Positions 7,274 to 17,030 of a DNA stretch of 64,000 nt are shown piece by piece (the first letter of the stretch is position 1; each line of letters starts with the position of its first letter). A program made the translations under genes and the position numbers. The notes under the pieces were generated by a model. The model was given only the letters and a program-made list of their open reading frames with translations. It was not told where the DNA came from and made no database searches. Source of the DNA: Saxibacter everestensis (GTDB taxonomy: Bacteria > Actinomycetota > Actinomycetes > Actinomycetales > Brevibacteriaceae); contig NZ_CP090958.1 in NCBI RefSeq assembly GCF_025787225.1, forward strand, positions 2,404,550-2,468,549, written 5' to 3'.

Positions 7274-8716
7274 CTAGCTGGCCCTGGCTGCCGCTTCCTT
7301 GACCTTCGCCTCAGCCTTCTTTGGCTCCGACTTCTTCGCCTCGGCCGCTTTCGCTTCGGGCTTCTTCGGCAGCGGCTTCGAGTCGGCTGCCTCGGCGAAT
7401 GCCTTGCGGGGCTCGGCGAGGTCTACCAACTGGCTGTCATCCCGGCCGAGCAGGATGCCGAGGAACCAGTTGGCGAACACCCGCACCTTGCGCTCGATGG
7501 TCGGAACGGCCATGCCGTGGTATCCGCGGTGCATCGCCCAGGCGAGAATTCCGCGTGCCTCGAAGGAGCCGATCTGCGCGACACCCTTGTAGACGCCGAG
7601 ACCGGCGACCGTACCGATCGACTTGTGCGAGTACTGCACGAAGTCGGATCCGCCACGCAGCGCCTTGGTGATGTTGCCAGCCAGGACCGGGGCCTGGCGA
7701 ACTGCATGCTGGGCGTTCGGCACACAGAAACCGCCGACTCCCCCGCCACTCAGGTCAGGAACAGCGGCGTTGTCGCCGGCCGCCCACGCACCCTCGACCA
7801 CGCCGTTGTCGTCCTCGACGCGCAGGTCGGCCCTGGCCCGGATCCGGCCGCGGTCATCGAGGGGTAGATCGGAATCGATCAGCAGCGGGTTGGCCTTCAC
7901 GCCGGCGTTCCACACGATGGTGTCGGCGTCGAATTCCTCGCCGTTCGACAGCTTGATGTGCTTGTTGGTGCAATCCTGCAGGAAGGTTTCCAGGTAGACG
8001 TCCACGCCGCGGGCACGCAGGCTTTCGACCACCCAGCGCGCCTGGGCTTCGCCGACCTCCGGCATCACGCGGGCCATCGCCTCAATCAGCACGAAGCGCA
8101 GATCCGCTTCGGTCAACGTGTCGTAACGGGCAACCGCCTGGCGGGCCATGTCTTCCAGCTCGGCAAGGGACTCGATACCCGCGAATCCGCCTCCGACGAA
8201 GACGAATGTCAGGGCCTTCCGGCGCTCGGCGTCGTCCTCGATCACGGCGGCATCGTCCAGGCGGCTCAGGATGCGGTCGCGCAGGGCCACGGCCTCTTCG
8301 ATCCGCTTGAAGCTGATGGCTTCCTCGGCCAGGCCAGGAATTGGCAAGGTGCGCGGGACCGAGCCGGAAGCGAGCACGATGTGGTCGTAGTCGAGCTCAA
8401 ATGGTTCGCCAAGCTCGGGCTCGATCACTGCGTGACGGTCGGCATGCGAGATCCGGGTGACCTTGCCGGTCACCACCTCACTGCGGCGAAGGTGACGGCG
8501 CAACGGAATGACTGCGTGGCGCGGTTCGATCGAGCCGGCGGCGACCTCGGGCAGCAATGGCTGGTAGGTCATGTAAGGGTTGGGGTCGACGACGGTGATC
8601 GTCGCCTCGCCCCGGTCAAGCGACTTCTGCAACCTGCGGGCGGTGACGAAGCCGAGGTAGCCTCCTCCGACGACGAGGATGCGCGGGCGTAGTGTGCTGT
8701 TTCTAATCAGAGCCAT
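7274..8716 (-). CDS. ndh: Type II NADH dehydrogenase (NDH-2)
   Basis: This is a 480-residue flavoprotein that oxidises NADH and reduces the membrane quinone pool without proton pumping. The first dinucleotide fold is ILVVGGGYLGFVTARR near residue 13 (FAD). The second is FVFVGGGFAGIESLAE in the middle (NADH). The C-terminal third has the conserved FAD-contacting AWAAGDNAAVPD, and a hydrophobic membrane-anchoring segment NWFLGILLGRDDSQLVD follows. After that comes a 45-residue tail of K/E/A repeats (PKKPEAKAAEAKKSEPKKAE) that is not part of the catalytic fold. ATG 8716, preceded by GAAG, is chosen over an upstream TTG frame. Monocistronic, with a strong hairpin after the stop. Confidence 0.93.
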   Translation of the reverse strand: MALIRNSTLRPRILVVGGGYLGFVTARRLQKSLDRGEATITVVDPNPYMTYQPLLPEVAAGSIEPRHAVIPLRRHLRRSEVVTGKVTRISHADRHAVIEPELGEPFELDYDHIVLASGSVPRTLPIPGLAEEAISFKRIEEAVALRDRILSRLDDAAVIEDDAERRKALTFVFVGGGFAGIESLAELEDMARQAVARYDTLTEADLRFVLIEAMARVMPEVGEAQARWVVESLRARGVDVYLETFLQDCTNKHIKLSNGEEFDADTIVWNAGVKANPLLIDSDLPLDDRGRIRARADLRVEDDNGVVEGAWAAGDNAAVPDLSGGGVGGFCVPNAQHAVRQAPVLAGNITKALRGGSDFVQYSHKSIGTVAGLGVYKGVAQIGSFEARGILAWAMHRGYHGMAVPTIERKVRVFANWFLGILLGRDDSQLVDLAEPRKAFAEAADSKPLPKKPEAKAAEAKKSEPKKAEAKVKEAAARAS

Positions 8717-8771
8717 AACTTCATGATATCGCCGCTTGTGAAAATTTTCACGAGGGGGTCGGCAGATGAGA

Positions 8772-10115
8772 TCAGTCGCCGGTTCTGCCCTGGCCCCGAC
8801 GGATCCGACGGGAGGTGACAATGCCTCCGGAGACGACCAGCACCAGCGCCGTACCGAAGCCGATCAAAGCGACAGGGCCGGCGCCGCTCTGCGGGGGTGG
8901 TCCTAGTCTTGCCGCCTCCGTGGACTGGGCGTCACTGCTGGGCTTGTCGTCCGGCCGATCGGAAACGTCGGCATCCGACTCCAGTTTGGCGTTGCCTCCC
9001 AGCTCCTCGGGCTCAGTCGATTCGGCTTTCCTGTGCATCGCAATCCAGTCCTTCAGCGAGCCATCCGGATTGCGGCCGACCTTCGCGACATCGCTTTCAA
9101 GAGCCTCCAGAGGATCCACCCGGCCGTAGCCCACAGTCGGCTCCGGCTTGTCCTCCGACGACCGGCCTTTGTGACCCTTAACCGGGTCTGCGCTCCGGTA
9201 CAACCGGTTGATGACGTCCGCCGCCGACATCTCGGGGTACGCCGAGCGGATCAGCGCGGCCACGCCGGCGACAAATGGCGAGGCGAACGAGCTTCCATCC
9301 GCGGTGCCATATCCGCCGGTGTACCAGGGCACCGCCATGTCCTCGCCTGGGCCCATCAGATTGACCGCGATCCCGGGCGCCGTCTCCGCCCTGGCGACCT
9401 TGCCGGTCTGGGTCAGGCCGCCTACCCCAACCACCCCGGGCACCGTGGACGGCGACCAGGCCTGCCTGGCGCCCTGGGAGCGGTTGCCGACACAAGCAAT
9501 GACGACCACGTCACGATCAGCGGCATACTGGAATGCATCGTCCCAGCTTTCCGGCCACGAGGGGTCGTTCCAGCCAAGCGACAGATTGATCACCTTGGCG
9601 CCGGAATCGACGGACCAGCGCACCGCATCGGCGACCTGCTTGCGCTGCGGCACCGCGTTCCTGGGCAGTCCGTCCCCTAGCCACACCGACGCCGACAGCA
9701 GGTCGGCCTCCGGTGCGACGCCAATCGTCCCGGCATCGTCGCCATGACCTCGTCCGGCCACGACGCCGGCCACCGCAGTGCCATGAAATTTGCTGGCTTT
9801 CGAGCCGATCGGCTCCTTGCCATTGTGCCCGGTCCCGGAAAAATCCCGGCTGCCGACGACCGCACCCTTCAGGTCCTCATGTGCCGACACCCCGGAATCG
9901 ATGACGGCGACCTTGACGCCTTCGCCCCGGCTGATCTGCCAGGCCTCGTCGATGTTGTAGTCATCGATCCAGAATTGCCGGTCCCGGACCGGGTCTGCCG
10001 CCGCCGGTGTGATGCCGCCGCCGAATGCCAGTCCGGTCACTGCCAGCGTGGTAAGCGCAACGGTGAGCGGCCGAAGATCCCGCAGGTGGCGCAGCACAGA
10101 TCGGGGCGGCGCCAT
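8772..10115 (-). CDS. S8 subtilisin-like serine protease, mycosin-like, membrane-anchored
   Basis: This is a 447-residue secreted protease. The N-terminus has a basic stretch and a hydrophobic signal (LTVALTTLAVTGLAFGGG) ending near AAA-D41. The triad is Asp73 (VAVIDSGV), His111 (FHGTAVAGVVAG) and Ser276 (DGSSFASP), with oxyanion Asn211 (ACVGN). A linker rich in D/E/S (about 360-405) leads to a C-terminal membrane helix (VALIGFGTALVLVVSGGIV) and a basic RRIRRGQGR tail. This signal-protease-anchor layout is that of mycosins (MycP), the proteases of type VII secretion, but no ESX genes are in the window. The start lies 2 bp after the ppx stop, suggesting co-transcription with ppx. A general extracellular subtilisin is the alternative. 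Confidence 0.85.
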   Translation of the reverse strand: MAPPRSVLRHLRDLRPLTVALTTLAVTGLAFGGGITPAAADPVRDRQFWIDDYNIDEAWQISRGEGVKVAVIDSGVSAHEDLKGAVVGSRDFSGTGHNGKEPIGSKASKFHGTAVAGVVAGRGHGDDAGTIGVAPEADLLSASVWLGDGLPRNAVPQRKQVADAVRWSVDSGAKVINLSLGWNDPSWPESWDDAFQYAADRDVVVIACVGNRSQGARQAWSPSTVPGVVGVGGLTQTGKVARAETAPGIAVNLMGPGEDMAVPWYTGGYGTADGSSFASPFVAGVAALIRSAYPEMSAADVINRLYRSADPVKGHKGRSSEDKPEPTVGYGRVDPLEALESDVAKVGRNPDGSLKDWIAMHRKAESTEPEELGGNAKLESDADVSDRPDDKPSSDAQSTEAARLGPPPQSGAGPVALIGFGTALVLVVSGGIVTSRRIRRGQGRTGD

Positions 10116-10117
10116 GG

Positions 10118-11107
10118 TCAGCCGACAACCAGATTCCAGGCGATGCCGTCAAGGATGTCTTCCTCGCTGGCAACGACGTTGGTGATGCCGGTCTGCCCGG
10201 TCACCCGGCTGACTATTCGCTGCCAGACCAGCGCACCCCCGCCGATGACGTCGACCCGGCCAGGATGCATGTAGGGCAGCGCGGCCCGTTCGTCACGGGG
10301 CATCTGCAACAGGTCCGAACAGGCATCCAGCACCTGCGGAGCCAGAAGGGATGCGCCGTGAATTCTCGATCGGTCGTAATGATCGAGGCCAAGTGCGTGA
10401 GCGGTGACTGTGGTGATCGTGCCTGCGACCCCGACCAGGGTTTGCGCGCGTGAAATGTCGACAGTGAGCGCTGCCTCGTCCAGTGCGGCATCGATGTCGG
10501 CCGTCGCCGCGGCGATCTCCGCCTCGGTCGGCGGGTCGCTGCGCAGGTGACGTTCCGTCATCCGCACGCAACCTATATCCATGCTGAACGAGGAAATGAC
10601 CCCATCGTTGTCGCCGAGTACGAGTTCGGTCGACCCGCCGCCCAGGTCGACAACCAGGTATGGCGGCGGAACCTCCGCACCCTGATGCGATCCGGTGTCG
10701 GAGTTCTTTTCCGAACCCTGCGCGCGCGGCTGCAGGCCGAGCGTCGCGCCAAGGAACGACAGCTGAGCCTCCTCGTCGCCGGATATGACTTCCGGTTCGA
10801 TGCCGAGCCGCTTGACGATCCCGGTCAGGAATTCCTCACGGTTGTTGGCATCCCGGGTGGCCGAGGTAGCCACGAAGCGCATCTTCTGCACGTCGTGTTC
10901 TTTCGCCAGCGCGGCGTACTCCTCGGTCGCAGCGAAGGTGCGCTCAAGCGCCTCGGGCACAAACCCGCCCGTGGCGTCCACCCCCTGGCCGAGCCGGACC
11001 ACCCGCATCTGGCGGTCGAGTTCGACGACGTCCTGCCCGGGCCGGATATCGGCGATCAGCAGACGAAGCGAATTGGTTCCACAGTCAAAGGCGGCTACAC
11101 GGGTCAT
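10118..11107 (-). CDS. ppx: Ppx/GppA family exopolyphosphatase
   Basis: This is a 329-residue actin/Hsp70-fold phosphatase that cleaves terminal phosphate from polyphosphate or pppGpp. Phosphate-binding motifs are AAFDCGTNSLRLLIAD at the N-terminus and YLVVDLGGGSTELVLG in the middle. VGVAGTITTVTAHALGL and VIGGGALVW belong to the second lobe. ATG 11107 begins MTRVAAFDCG and is the conserved actinobacterial start. The frame stays open upstream but the extension is not family-like. Actinobacteria usually have eno-ftsB-DUF501-ppx in a row; here an FAD oxidoreductase on the other strand separates ppx from DUF501, so ppx must have its own promoter in 11108-11207. The protease gene follows by 2 bp. 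Confidence 0.93.
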   Translation of the reverse strand: MTRVAAFDCGTNSLRLLIADIRPGQDVVELDRQMRVVRLGQGVDATGGFVPEALERTFAATEEYAALAKEHDVQKMRFVATSATRDANNREEFLTGIVKRLGIEPEVISGDEEAQLSFLGATLGLQPRAQGSEKNSDTGSHQGAEVPPPYLVVDLGGGSTELVLGDNDGVISSFSMDIGCVRMTERHLRSDPPTEAEIAAATADIDAALDEAALTVDISRAQTLVGVAGTITTVTAHALGLDHYDRSRIHGASLLAPQVLDACSDLLQMPRDERAALPYMHPGRVDVIGGGALVWQRIVSRVTGQTGITNVVASEEDILDGIAWNLVVG

Positions 11108-11207
11108 GTGATAACTGTGCCGTCTAAGCACGGCCAAAGGCAACGCGGCGCCGTGGCTGATGGCATCGCGGCTCATGGCACACTTGAGCCGTGGAGGCGA
11201 TGCGGGT

Positions 11208-12659
11208 ATGAGTTTTGACGCAATTGTGGTTGGCGCCGGACCAAATGGACTGGCGGCCGCAGTCACCCTGGCCAGGGCCGGGCTCGCGGTACAGCTGATC
11301 GAGGGCAGCGATCAGCTCGGCGGCGGCGCCCGTACCGAGGAGCTGACTCTGTCGGGCTATCGCCACGATGTGTGCTCTGCCGTACACCCCCAGGCACTTG
11401 CCTCACCGTTCTTCCAGGCATTCGGATTGCGGGAGCGGATCGAACTCGTGATCCCGGAGATGTCCTACGCCAATCCCTTCGACAACCGACCGGCTGGCAT
11501 CGCCTATCACTCACTGGATCGCACAGTCGAAGGCCTAGGTGTGGACGGCAGGGCCTGGCGAAACCTGTTGGGTCCTCTGCTGGCCGAGTCGCGGGCCGTG
11601 TCACGCTTCACGATGTCCCAGTTGCTGCAGGTGCCGAGGAATCCGATCACCACCATGCGATTCGGCCTCCGGGCACTCGAACAGGGCACGGCGGCCTGGA
11701 ATCTGAGGTTCAAGGACACCGTCGCCCCCGCGCTGCTCACCGGCGTCAGTACGCACGTGATGGGGCCGCTCCCTTCACTGGCCCCCTCTGGGGGCGGGTT
11801 AATGCTCGCGATGCAGGCGCACGATCGCGGCTGGCCGATCCCGGTCGGCGGTTCACAATCGATCATCGACGCCATGGCTGAGGACTTCCGGGCCCACGGC
11901 GGCCAGATCGTCACCGGTCAGATGGTCGAGACGCTGGATCAGCTGGACAAGGCAACCGCTGTGCTGCTGGACCTGACTCCGCAGGCATTGCTTCGGATAG
12001 CCGGCGACCGGTTGCCGACCGGATACCGCAATGCATTACGCCGCTTCCGATACGGAAATGCCGCCTGCAAGGTTGACTTCGCACTCTCCGGCCCGGTGCC
12101 ATGGTCCGACGAACGGGTGCGCGAGGCGGGCACTATCCATCTCGGAAATACCCGAGATGAAATGGCCTTCACCGAGGCTGAGGTCAAGGCCGGGCGGCAT
12201 CCGGAACGGCCGTACGTTCTGGCCTCCCAACCGAGCACGTTCGACTCAACCCGGGCGCCGGCCGGCAAACACACACTGTGGAGCTACACGCATGTTCCGC
12301 GCGGATCGACAGTGGACATGGGAGATGCCGTCGAGCGGCAGATCGAACGGTTCGCCCCAGGCTTCCGGGATCTGGTACTCGCCCGCAGCGTTCGCACCGC
12401 GGCCGATCTCGAGGCCCACAACCCGAACTACATCGGCGGCGATTTTTCCGCCGGCGCGCCTGACATCTGGCAGATGATCAAGCGACCGGTGGTTTCGCCG
12501 ACTCCGTGGGCCACGCCGATGCCCGATGTCTTCCTCGCATCACAGTCGACTCCCCCGGGCCCCGCGGTGCACGGCCTTTCCGGGCTCTACGCCGCGCAGC
12601 TGGCGCTAAGCCGCCGGTTCGGCATTACGAAACTGCCGGACCTTTCGCCGGGGCGATAG
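11208..12659 (+). CDS. FAD-dependent oxidoreductase, phytoene desaturase/amine oxidase-like
   Basis: This is a 483-residue flavoprotein starting MSFDAIVVGAGPNGLAAAV, a textbook FAD-binding dinucleotide fold. It continues with LIEGSDQLGGGART, the segment shared with carotenoid desaturases and monoamine oxidases. The C-terminus has the second FAD contact (DVFLASQSTPPGPAVHGLSG). The GGxGARTEELTL and AVHPQAL region matches the bacterial NAD(P)/FAD oxidoreductase group related to CrtI and human PYROXD2; the substrate is unknown. ATG 11208 with GGAGG at 11193-11197 is used; an upstream ATG at 11160 is less likely. It sits alone on the plus strand inside an otherwise minus-strand conserved block, with no carotenoid genes nearby. 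Confidence 0.88.
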   Translation: MSFDAIVVGAGPNGLAAAVTLARAGLAVQLIEGSDQLGGGARTEELTLSGYRHDVCSAVHPQALASPFFQAFGLRERIELVIPEMSYANPFDNRPAGIAYHSLDRTVEGLGVDGRAWRNLLGPLLAESRAVSRFTMSQLLQVPRNPITTMRFGLRALEQGTAAWNLRFKDTVAPALLTGVSTHVMGPLPSLAPSGGGLMLAMQAHDRGWPIPVGGSQSIIDAMAEDFRAHGGQIVTGQMVETLDQLDKATAVLLDLTPQALLRIAGDRLPTGYRNALRRFRYGNAACKVDFALSGPVPWSDERVREAGTIHLGNTRDEMAFTEAEVKAGRHPERPYVLASQPSTFDSTRAPAGKHTLWSYTHVPRGSTVDMGDAVERQIERFAPGFRDLVLARSVRTAADLEAHNPNYIGGDFSAGAPDIWQMIKRPVVSPTPWATPMPDVFLASQSTPPGPAVHGLSGLYAAQLALSRRFGITKLPDLSPGR

Positions 12660-12676
12660 CGAAAACGGGACGCGGC

Positions 12677-13222
12677 TTACTCGCAGTGACAGCGGTCGGC
12701 CGACCAGTCATCGCTGATCAGTTCGATCGCCTCGTCTCCCAGTGGATTCACCCCGGGGCCGGCGGCGAGGCTGTGCCCGACAAGCACGTGCAGGCATTTC
12801 ACCCGGACAGGCATGCCACCGGCTGAAATGCCGTCGATCTCCGGCACCTCGCCTACCCCGCTCTCCTGGCCGACCTGCCGGCGCGCCTCGAGGTAAGCCT
12901 CGTGCGCATGCCGGTACCTGGCGGCCAGCTCCTGATCCTCGAGCAGCCGGCCGGACATCTCTGCCATCACACCATTCGCTTCCAAGCGCGAGACAGCGGC
13001 GGTGACCGCGGGATGGGTGAGGTAGTAGGTGGTCGGAAACGGCGTACCGTCATCCAGCCGCGGCGCCGTGGTCACAACCAGCGGCTTACCGCATCGGCAT
13101 CTGGCGGCGATGCCGACAACACCTCGCGGAATCCGCCCGAGTTGAGCCTCAAGCGTTTCAAGATCATCGCGGCGCAGCGACTCAGCCAATGGTGCGCTCC
13201 AACTTTCTGGGTCTGACGACAT
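12677..13222 (-). CDS. DUF501 domain protein
   Basis: This is a 181-residue soluble protein of the actinobacterial DUF501 family, function unknown. The family signatures are all present: VVGIAARCRCGKPLVV, GTPFPTTYYLTHP, and the C-terminal GMPVRVKCLHVLVGH followed by SLAAGPGVNPLGDE. The cysteine/histidine pairs (RCRCG, KCLH, CHC at the end) suggest metal binding, which is an inference. It follows ftsB on the minus strand with a 33-base gap and is convergent with the FAD oxidoreductase gene, whose stop is 17 bases away. Confidence 0.92.
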   Translation of the reverse strand: MSSDPESWSAPLAESLRRDDLETLEAQLGRIPRGVVGIAARCRCGKPLVVTTAPRLDDGTPFPTTYYLTHPAVTAAVSRLEANGVMAEMSGRLLEDQELAARYRHAHEAYLEARRQVGQESGVGEVPEIDGISAGGMPVRVKCLHVLVGHSLAAGPGVNPLGDEAIELISDDWSADRCHCE

Positions 13223-13255
13223 TTCTGGGTACGACGATGTCGAAGAACCGCTGCG

Positions 13256-13843
13256 TTATCTGGTGTCCTCGACAGGGTCTTCCGTCCCCGCCCGCGTCAC
13301 CGAGTCCCACAGCCCGACGTACCAGGATTTTTCTTTATCCGGCAGGGCAACTTTACCGTCATTGACCTTGTCGTCCGTCTTTAGCGCTTCCTCGTCCTGC
13401 TCGTCGAGCACTATGTAGCCCTTTTCTCCGGGCATGACGTAGTAGATCTGTTTTCGAGCCTGCGCGCGGACGTAGTCCGGGTCGTCCCAGTTGGCGCGTT
13501 CTTCGCGCAACCCCTGAACTGTCTTCTCCTTCGCCGCGATGTCCTTTTCGAGCGCGGCAATCTGCTGCTGCTGGCTGACCATGGAGCGGACGGCGGGCGC
13601 AAAAAGCAGGGCTAGAAGCAGAAGAACGACACAGAAGGCGATAGTGCGGCCGGACAGCTGCCGGCCTTTGCGGGTCGGATCCTGCGGCGGATCATCGATG
13701 ATTCGATCCCGGGACGCCGCCCTGGGACGGCTGACTCCGGCCGCATTCGGCGTCTTTCGTGCCGCGGGCGCCGGCTTTCGGGCAGCTGAAACTGTTTTTC
13801 GGGTCGCTGGACGACGCGGGCTGGCTGGAACCTGTTTGCCCAT
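13256..13843 (-). CDS. ftsB: Septum formation initiator FtsB/DivIC
   Basis: This is a 195-residue bitopic division protein of the FtsQ-FtsL-FtsB complex. Layout: a long basic, Pro/Ala-rich cytoplasmic tail (1-63), one membrane helix (about 66-83, TIAFCVVLLLLALLF), a coiled coil (88-118, QQQQIAALEKDIAAKE), and the FtsB/DivIC signature WDDPDYVRAQARKQ (119-132) followed by YVMPGEKGY. An acidic C-terminal part ends the protein. The tail is longer than in proteobacterial FtsB but usual in actinobacteria. It lies 76 bases downstream of enolase, with a strong hairpin between them, so it may be partly uncoupled from eno. Confidence 0.92.
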   Translation of the reverse strand: MGKQVPASPRRPATRKTVSAARKPAPAARKTPNAAGVSRPRAASRDRIIDDPPQDPTRKGRQLSGRTIAFCVVLLLLALLFAPAVRSMVSQQQQIAALEKDIAAKEKTVQGLREERANWDDPDYVRAQARKQIYYVMPGEKGYIVLDEQDEEALKTDDKVNDGKVALPDKEKSWYVGLWDSVTRAGTEDPVEDTR

Positions 13844-13879
13844 AATTCACCTCACCGGCCGCGCGGGTGTTGACAGGAA

Positions 13880-13911
13880 GGCGCGGCACACTAGTACAAG
13901 TGTGCCGCGCC
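13880..13911 (-). terminator. 13-bp hairpin between eno and ftsB
   Basis: GGCGCGGCACACT (13880-13892) and AGTGTGCCGCGCC (13899-13911) pair perfectly around loop AGTACA, 8 bases after the enolase stop. There is no T-tract on the minus strand, so it may terminate weakly, stabilise the eno mRNA 3' end, or lower ftsB expression. Confidence 0.65.
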
Positions 13912-13919
13912 CTGATCCG

Positions 13920-15200
<1,281 letters not shown>

Positions 15201-15284
15201 TTATGGACTCCTTGACGTTTAGCTTATGAAAGTCTTTCGGCGTGCGTGGCATCTGCACACGCACGACCTACCCTAATGCACCGG

Positions 15285-17018
15285 CTAGATCAGCAGGGCG
15301 GCCAGATGACGGGGTGCCAGCGTTCCATGCGACAACACCTCGTCGTGAATCCCGGCCCGGACGTCATCGCTCATCGTCGTGCCGGATGTCACCGTCGAGA
15401 GCAGGTCGACAAGTTCGGTGTAGCCGGCGAACGGCGAAGTGAGCTCGGTTGAATTCAGCAGAACCTGACGCCAGCGAGCCTTCGCCACCGGTTTGCTGCG
15501 ATAGCCGCGCTCCACCAGTAGGCGCAGCGCCTCATCTTCCGTCATGCCATGGGCGTGCACCCGAATATCGACGATCGCATCAGTGATCACGCCGAGCTTG
15601 CCGATGACACTGAGCAGCTCTGCCTCCCAGGCGAGCTCCGGCTGCCGTTCCATCCGTAACGCGGCCAGCGCCTCCTCGGCGTAGACGGCCCAGCCGCCGC
15701 TGAAGCTTGCCGACGGAAACACCGAGCGCACCCTGGTGTGGCCGCGATACCGCCGGGCGTAAGCCTGCTGCATCAATCGCCCTGGCACGCCTTCCCGTGC
15801 GGCGTAGCTCGCAAGAGAGAGTTCGCCGAGCTGTTCAGAGTATTCGTCCGCCTCCCGGAGGGACAGCTGATCGGGAACCCCGTCAATCATCAGGTAACTC
15901 ACCGCGGTCAGCGCGTCCACGTCGTCATCGAGCGAACCGGGAACGCTCACGGTGTCGCCGCTGCCGAAGTAGCTCGGCGGGGTCCACATCACATCGCGCG
16001 GGTCATCCGGCACGGTGGCAATGCCTAGCCCCGCCGTGAGCGCCTCCGAGGCGGCGAGCTGATCGCGGAGCATACTGAGCACATGCGGTGAACGACCCGT
16101 TTCACGAAGCGCCGCCAGCAACTCGCGGGGATCGCTGACTCCGCGACGCGCGCTCAGCTCCGCAAGCAGCTCTTCCGTGGCGATCAGGTCGCTTTCTGCC
16201 CTGGTCAGCACGGCATCCGGGGTCAGCGTACTGTCCAGTGCGTACCAGAGCCGGGCCGAAAAACGCTCGGGGCCGAGCACGGGATCGCCGTGCGAGTGGG
16301 GCAGTTCATCGATCAGCCAGCGCTCATGGTCCGCGAGCGCCGCGGCTGCCTCGTCACGTGCATCGTCCAGTCGGCGTCGGTCAAGGCTGCCTAGGGAATC
16401 CGGGCCACACTCGGACGCGCTGTGTTCATGCTGATTCTTCGCCTGATCGATTACGGCGTCGAGCCGGTTGCCGAGCAGTTCGCGCGCCCCGCAGAACTGC
16501 TCGATCGCCGCCACGACGTGCACCTGAGGCATATCGGTCAGGGTTTCCCGGGCTGTCTGCAGCGCGTCAGGGAAGCGTTCCAGCCGGGACGCCAGCGCGC
16601 GCAGCCGGGTCGGCAGGTCACTGCCCGGACGGAAAATCAGGTCGTGGATGGACCGGCCCGGTGAGTGCTGCAGAGGATTCCATTCAAATGTGCGCAGCTC
16701 GGTCGTCTCCCACAGCTCCCATGCCATCCGGCCGCGGATGATCTCCAGGTCGACGGCGTCGTCATCGCACAGCGCGGTGTCGTCGATGTCATCGAGGGCG
16801 CCGAGCGAATCGACTATGACAGCTGCCTGGTCCACGATAGCTCCGGCTTCCCGTTCGCCGAGCAATGGATCGAAATCGTGGACGCCCAGCCGACTCGCCT
16901 GCTCAGGATGGGCAGCAAGCCATGAATCGAGGATGCCCTCCGCAACGCGAACAAATCGCGACGTCGTTTCAGCATCTCCGATACTGCTGTCATCGTCTCG
17001 TCCCGCAAAGAAGCCCAT
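15285..17018 (-). CDS. DUF885 family protein with degenerate metal site
   Basis: This is a 577-residue soluble, mostly helical protein of the DUF885 family, usually described as M32-like zinc carboxypeptidases. Family landmarks are ILDSWLAAHPEQASRLGVHDFD near residue 30 and AVYAEEALAALR after 444, with the C-terminal AGYTELVDL. The usual HExxPGH zinc motif is replaced by REGVPGR (408-414): both histidines are arginine. The EGWALY motif that gives the third ligand is GGWAVY (441-446), with E changed to G. With all three ligands gone and the fold retained, this is predicted to be a non-catalytic paralogue. It is last in the mfd-mazG-phosphatase row, 12 bases after the phosphatase stop. Confidence 0.8.
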   Translation of the reverse strand: MGFFAGRDDDSSIGDAETTSRFVRVAEGILDSWLAAHPEQASRLGVHDFDPLLGEREAGAIVDQAAVIVDSLGALDDIDDTALCDDDAVDLEIIRGRMAWELWETTELRTFEWNPLQHSPGRSIHDLIFRPGSDLPTRLRALASRLERFPDALQTARETLTDMPQVHVVAAIEQFCGARELLGNRLDAVIDQAKNQHEHSASECGPDSLGSLDRRRLDDARDEAAAALADHERWLIDELPHSHGDPVLGPERFSARLWYALDSTLTPDAVLTRAESDLIATEELLAELSARRGVSDPRELLAALRETGRSPHVLSMLRDQLAASEALTAGLGIATVPDDPRDVMWTPPSYFGSGDTVSVPGSLDDDVDALTAVSYLMIDGVPDQLSLREADEYSEQLGELSLASYAAREGVPGRLMQQAYARRYRGHTRVRSVFPSASFSGGWAVYAEEALAALRMERQPELAWEAELLSVIGKLGVITDAIVDIRVHAHGMTEDEALRLLVERGYRSKPVAKARWRQVLLNSTELTSPFAGYTELVDLLSTVTSGTTMSDDVRAGIHDEVLSHGTLAPRHLAALLI

Positions 17019-17030
17019 ATGCCGTAATTG

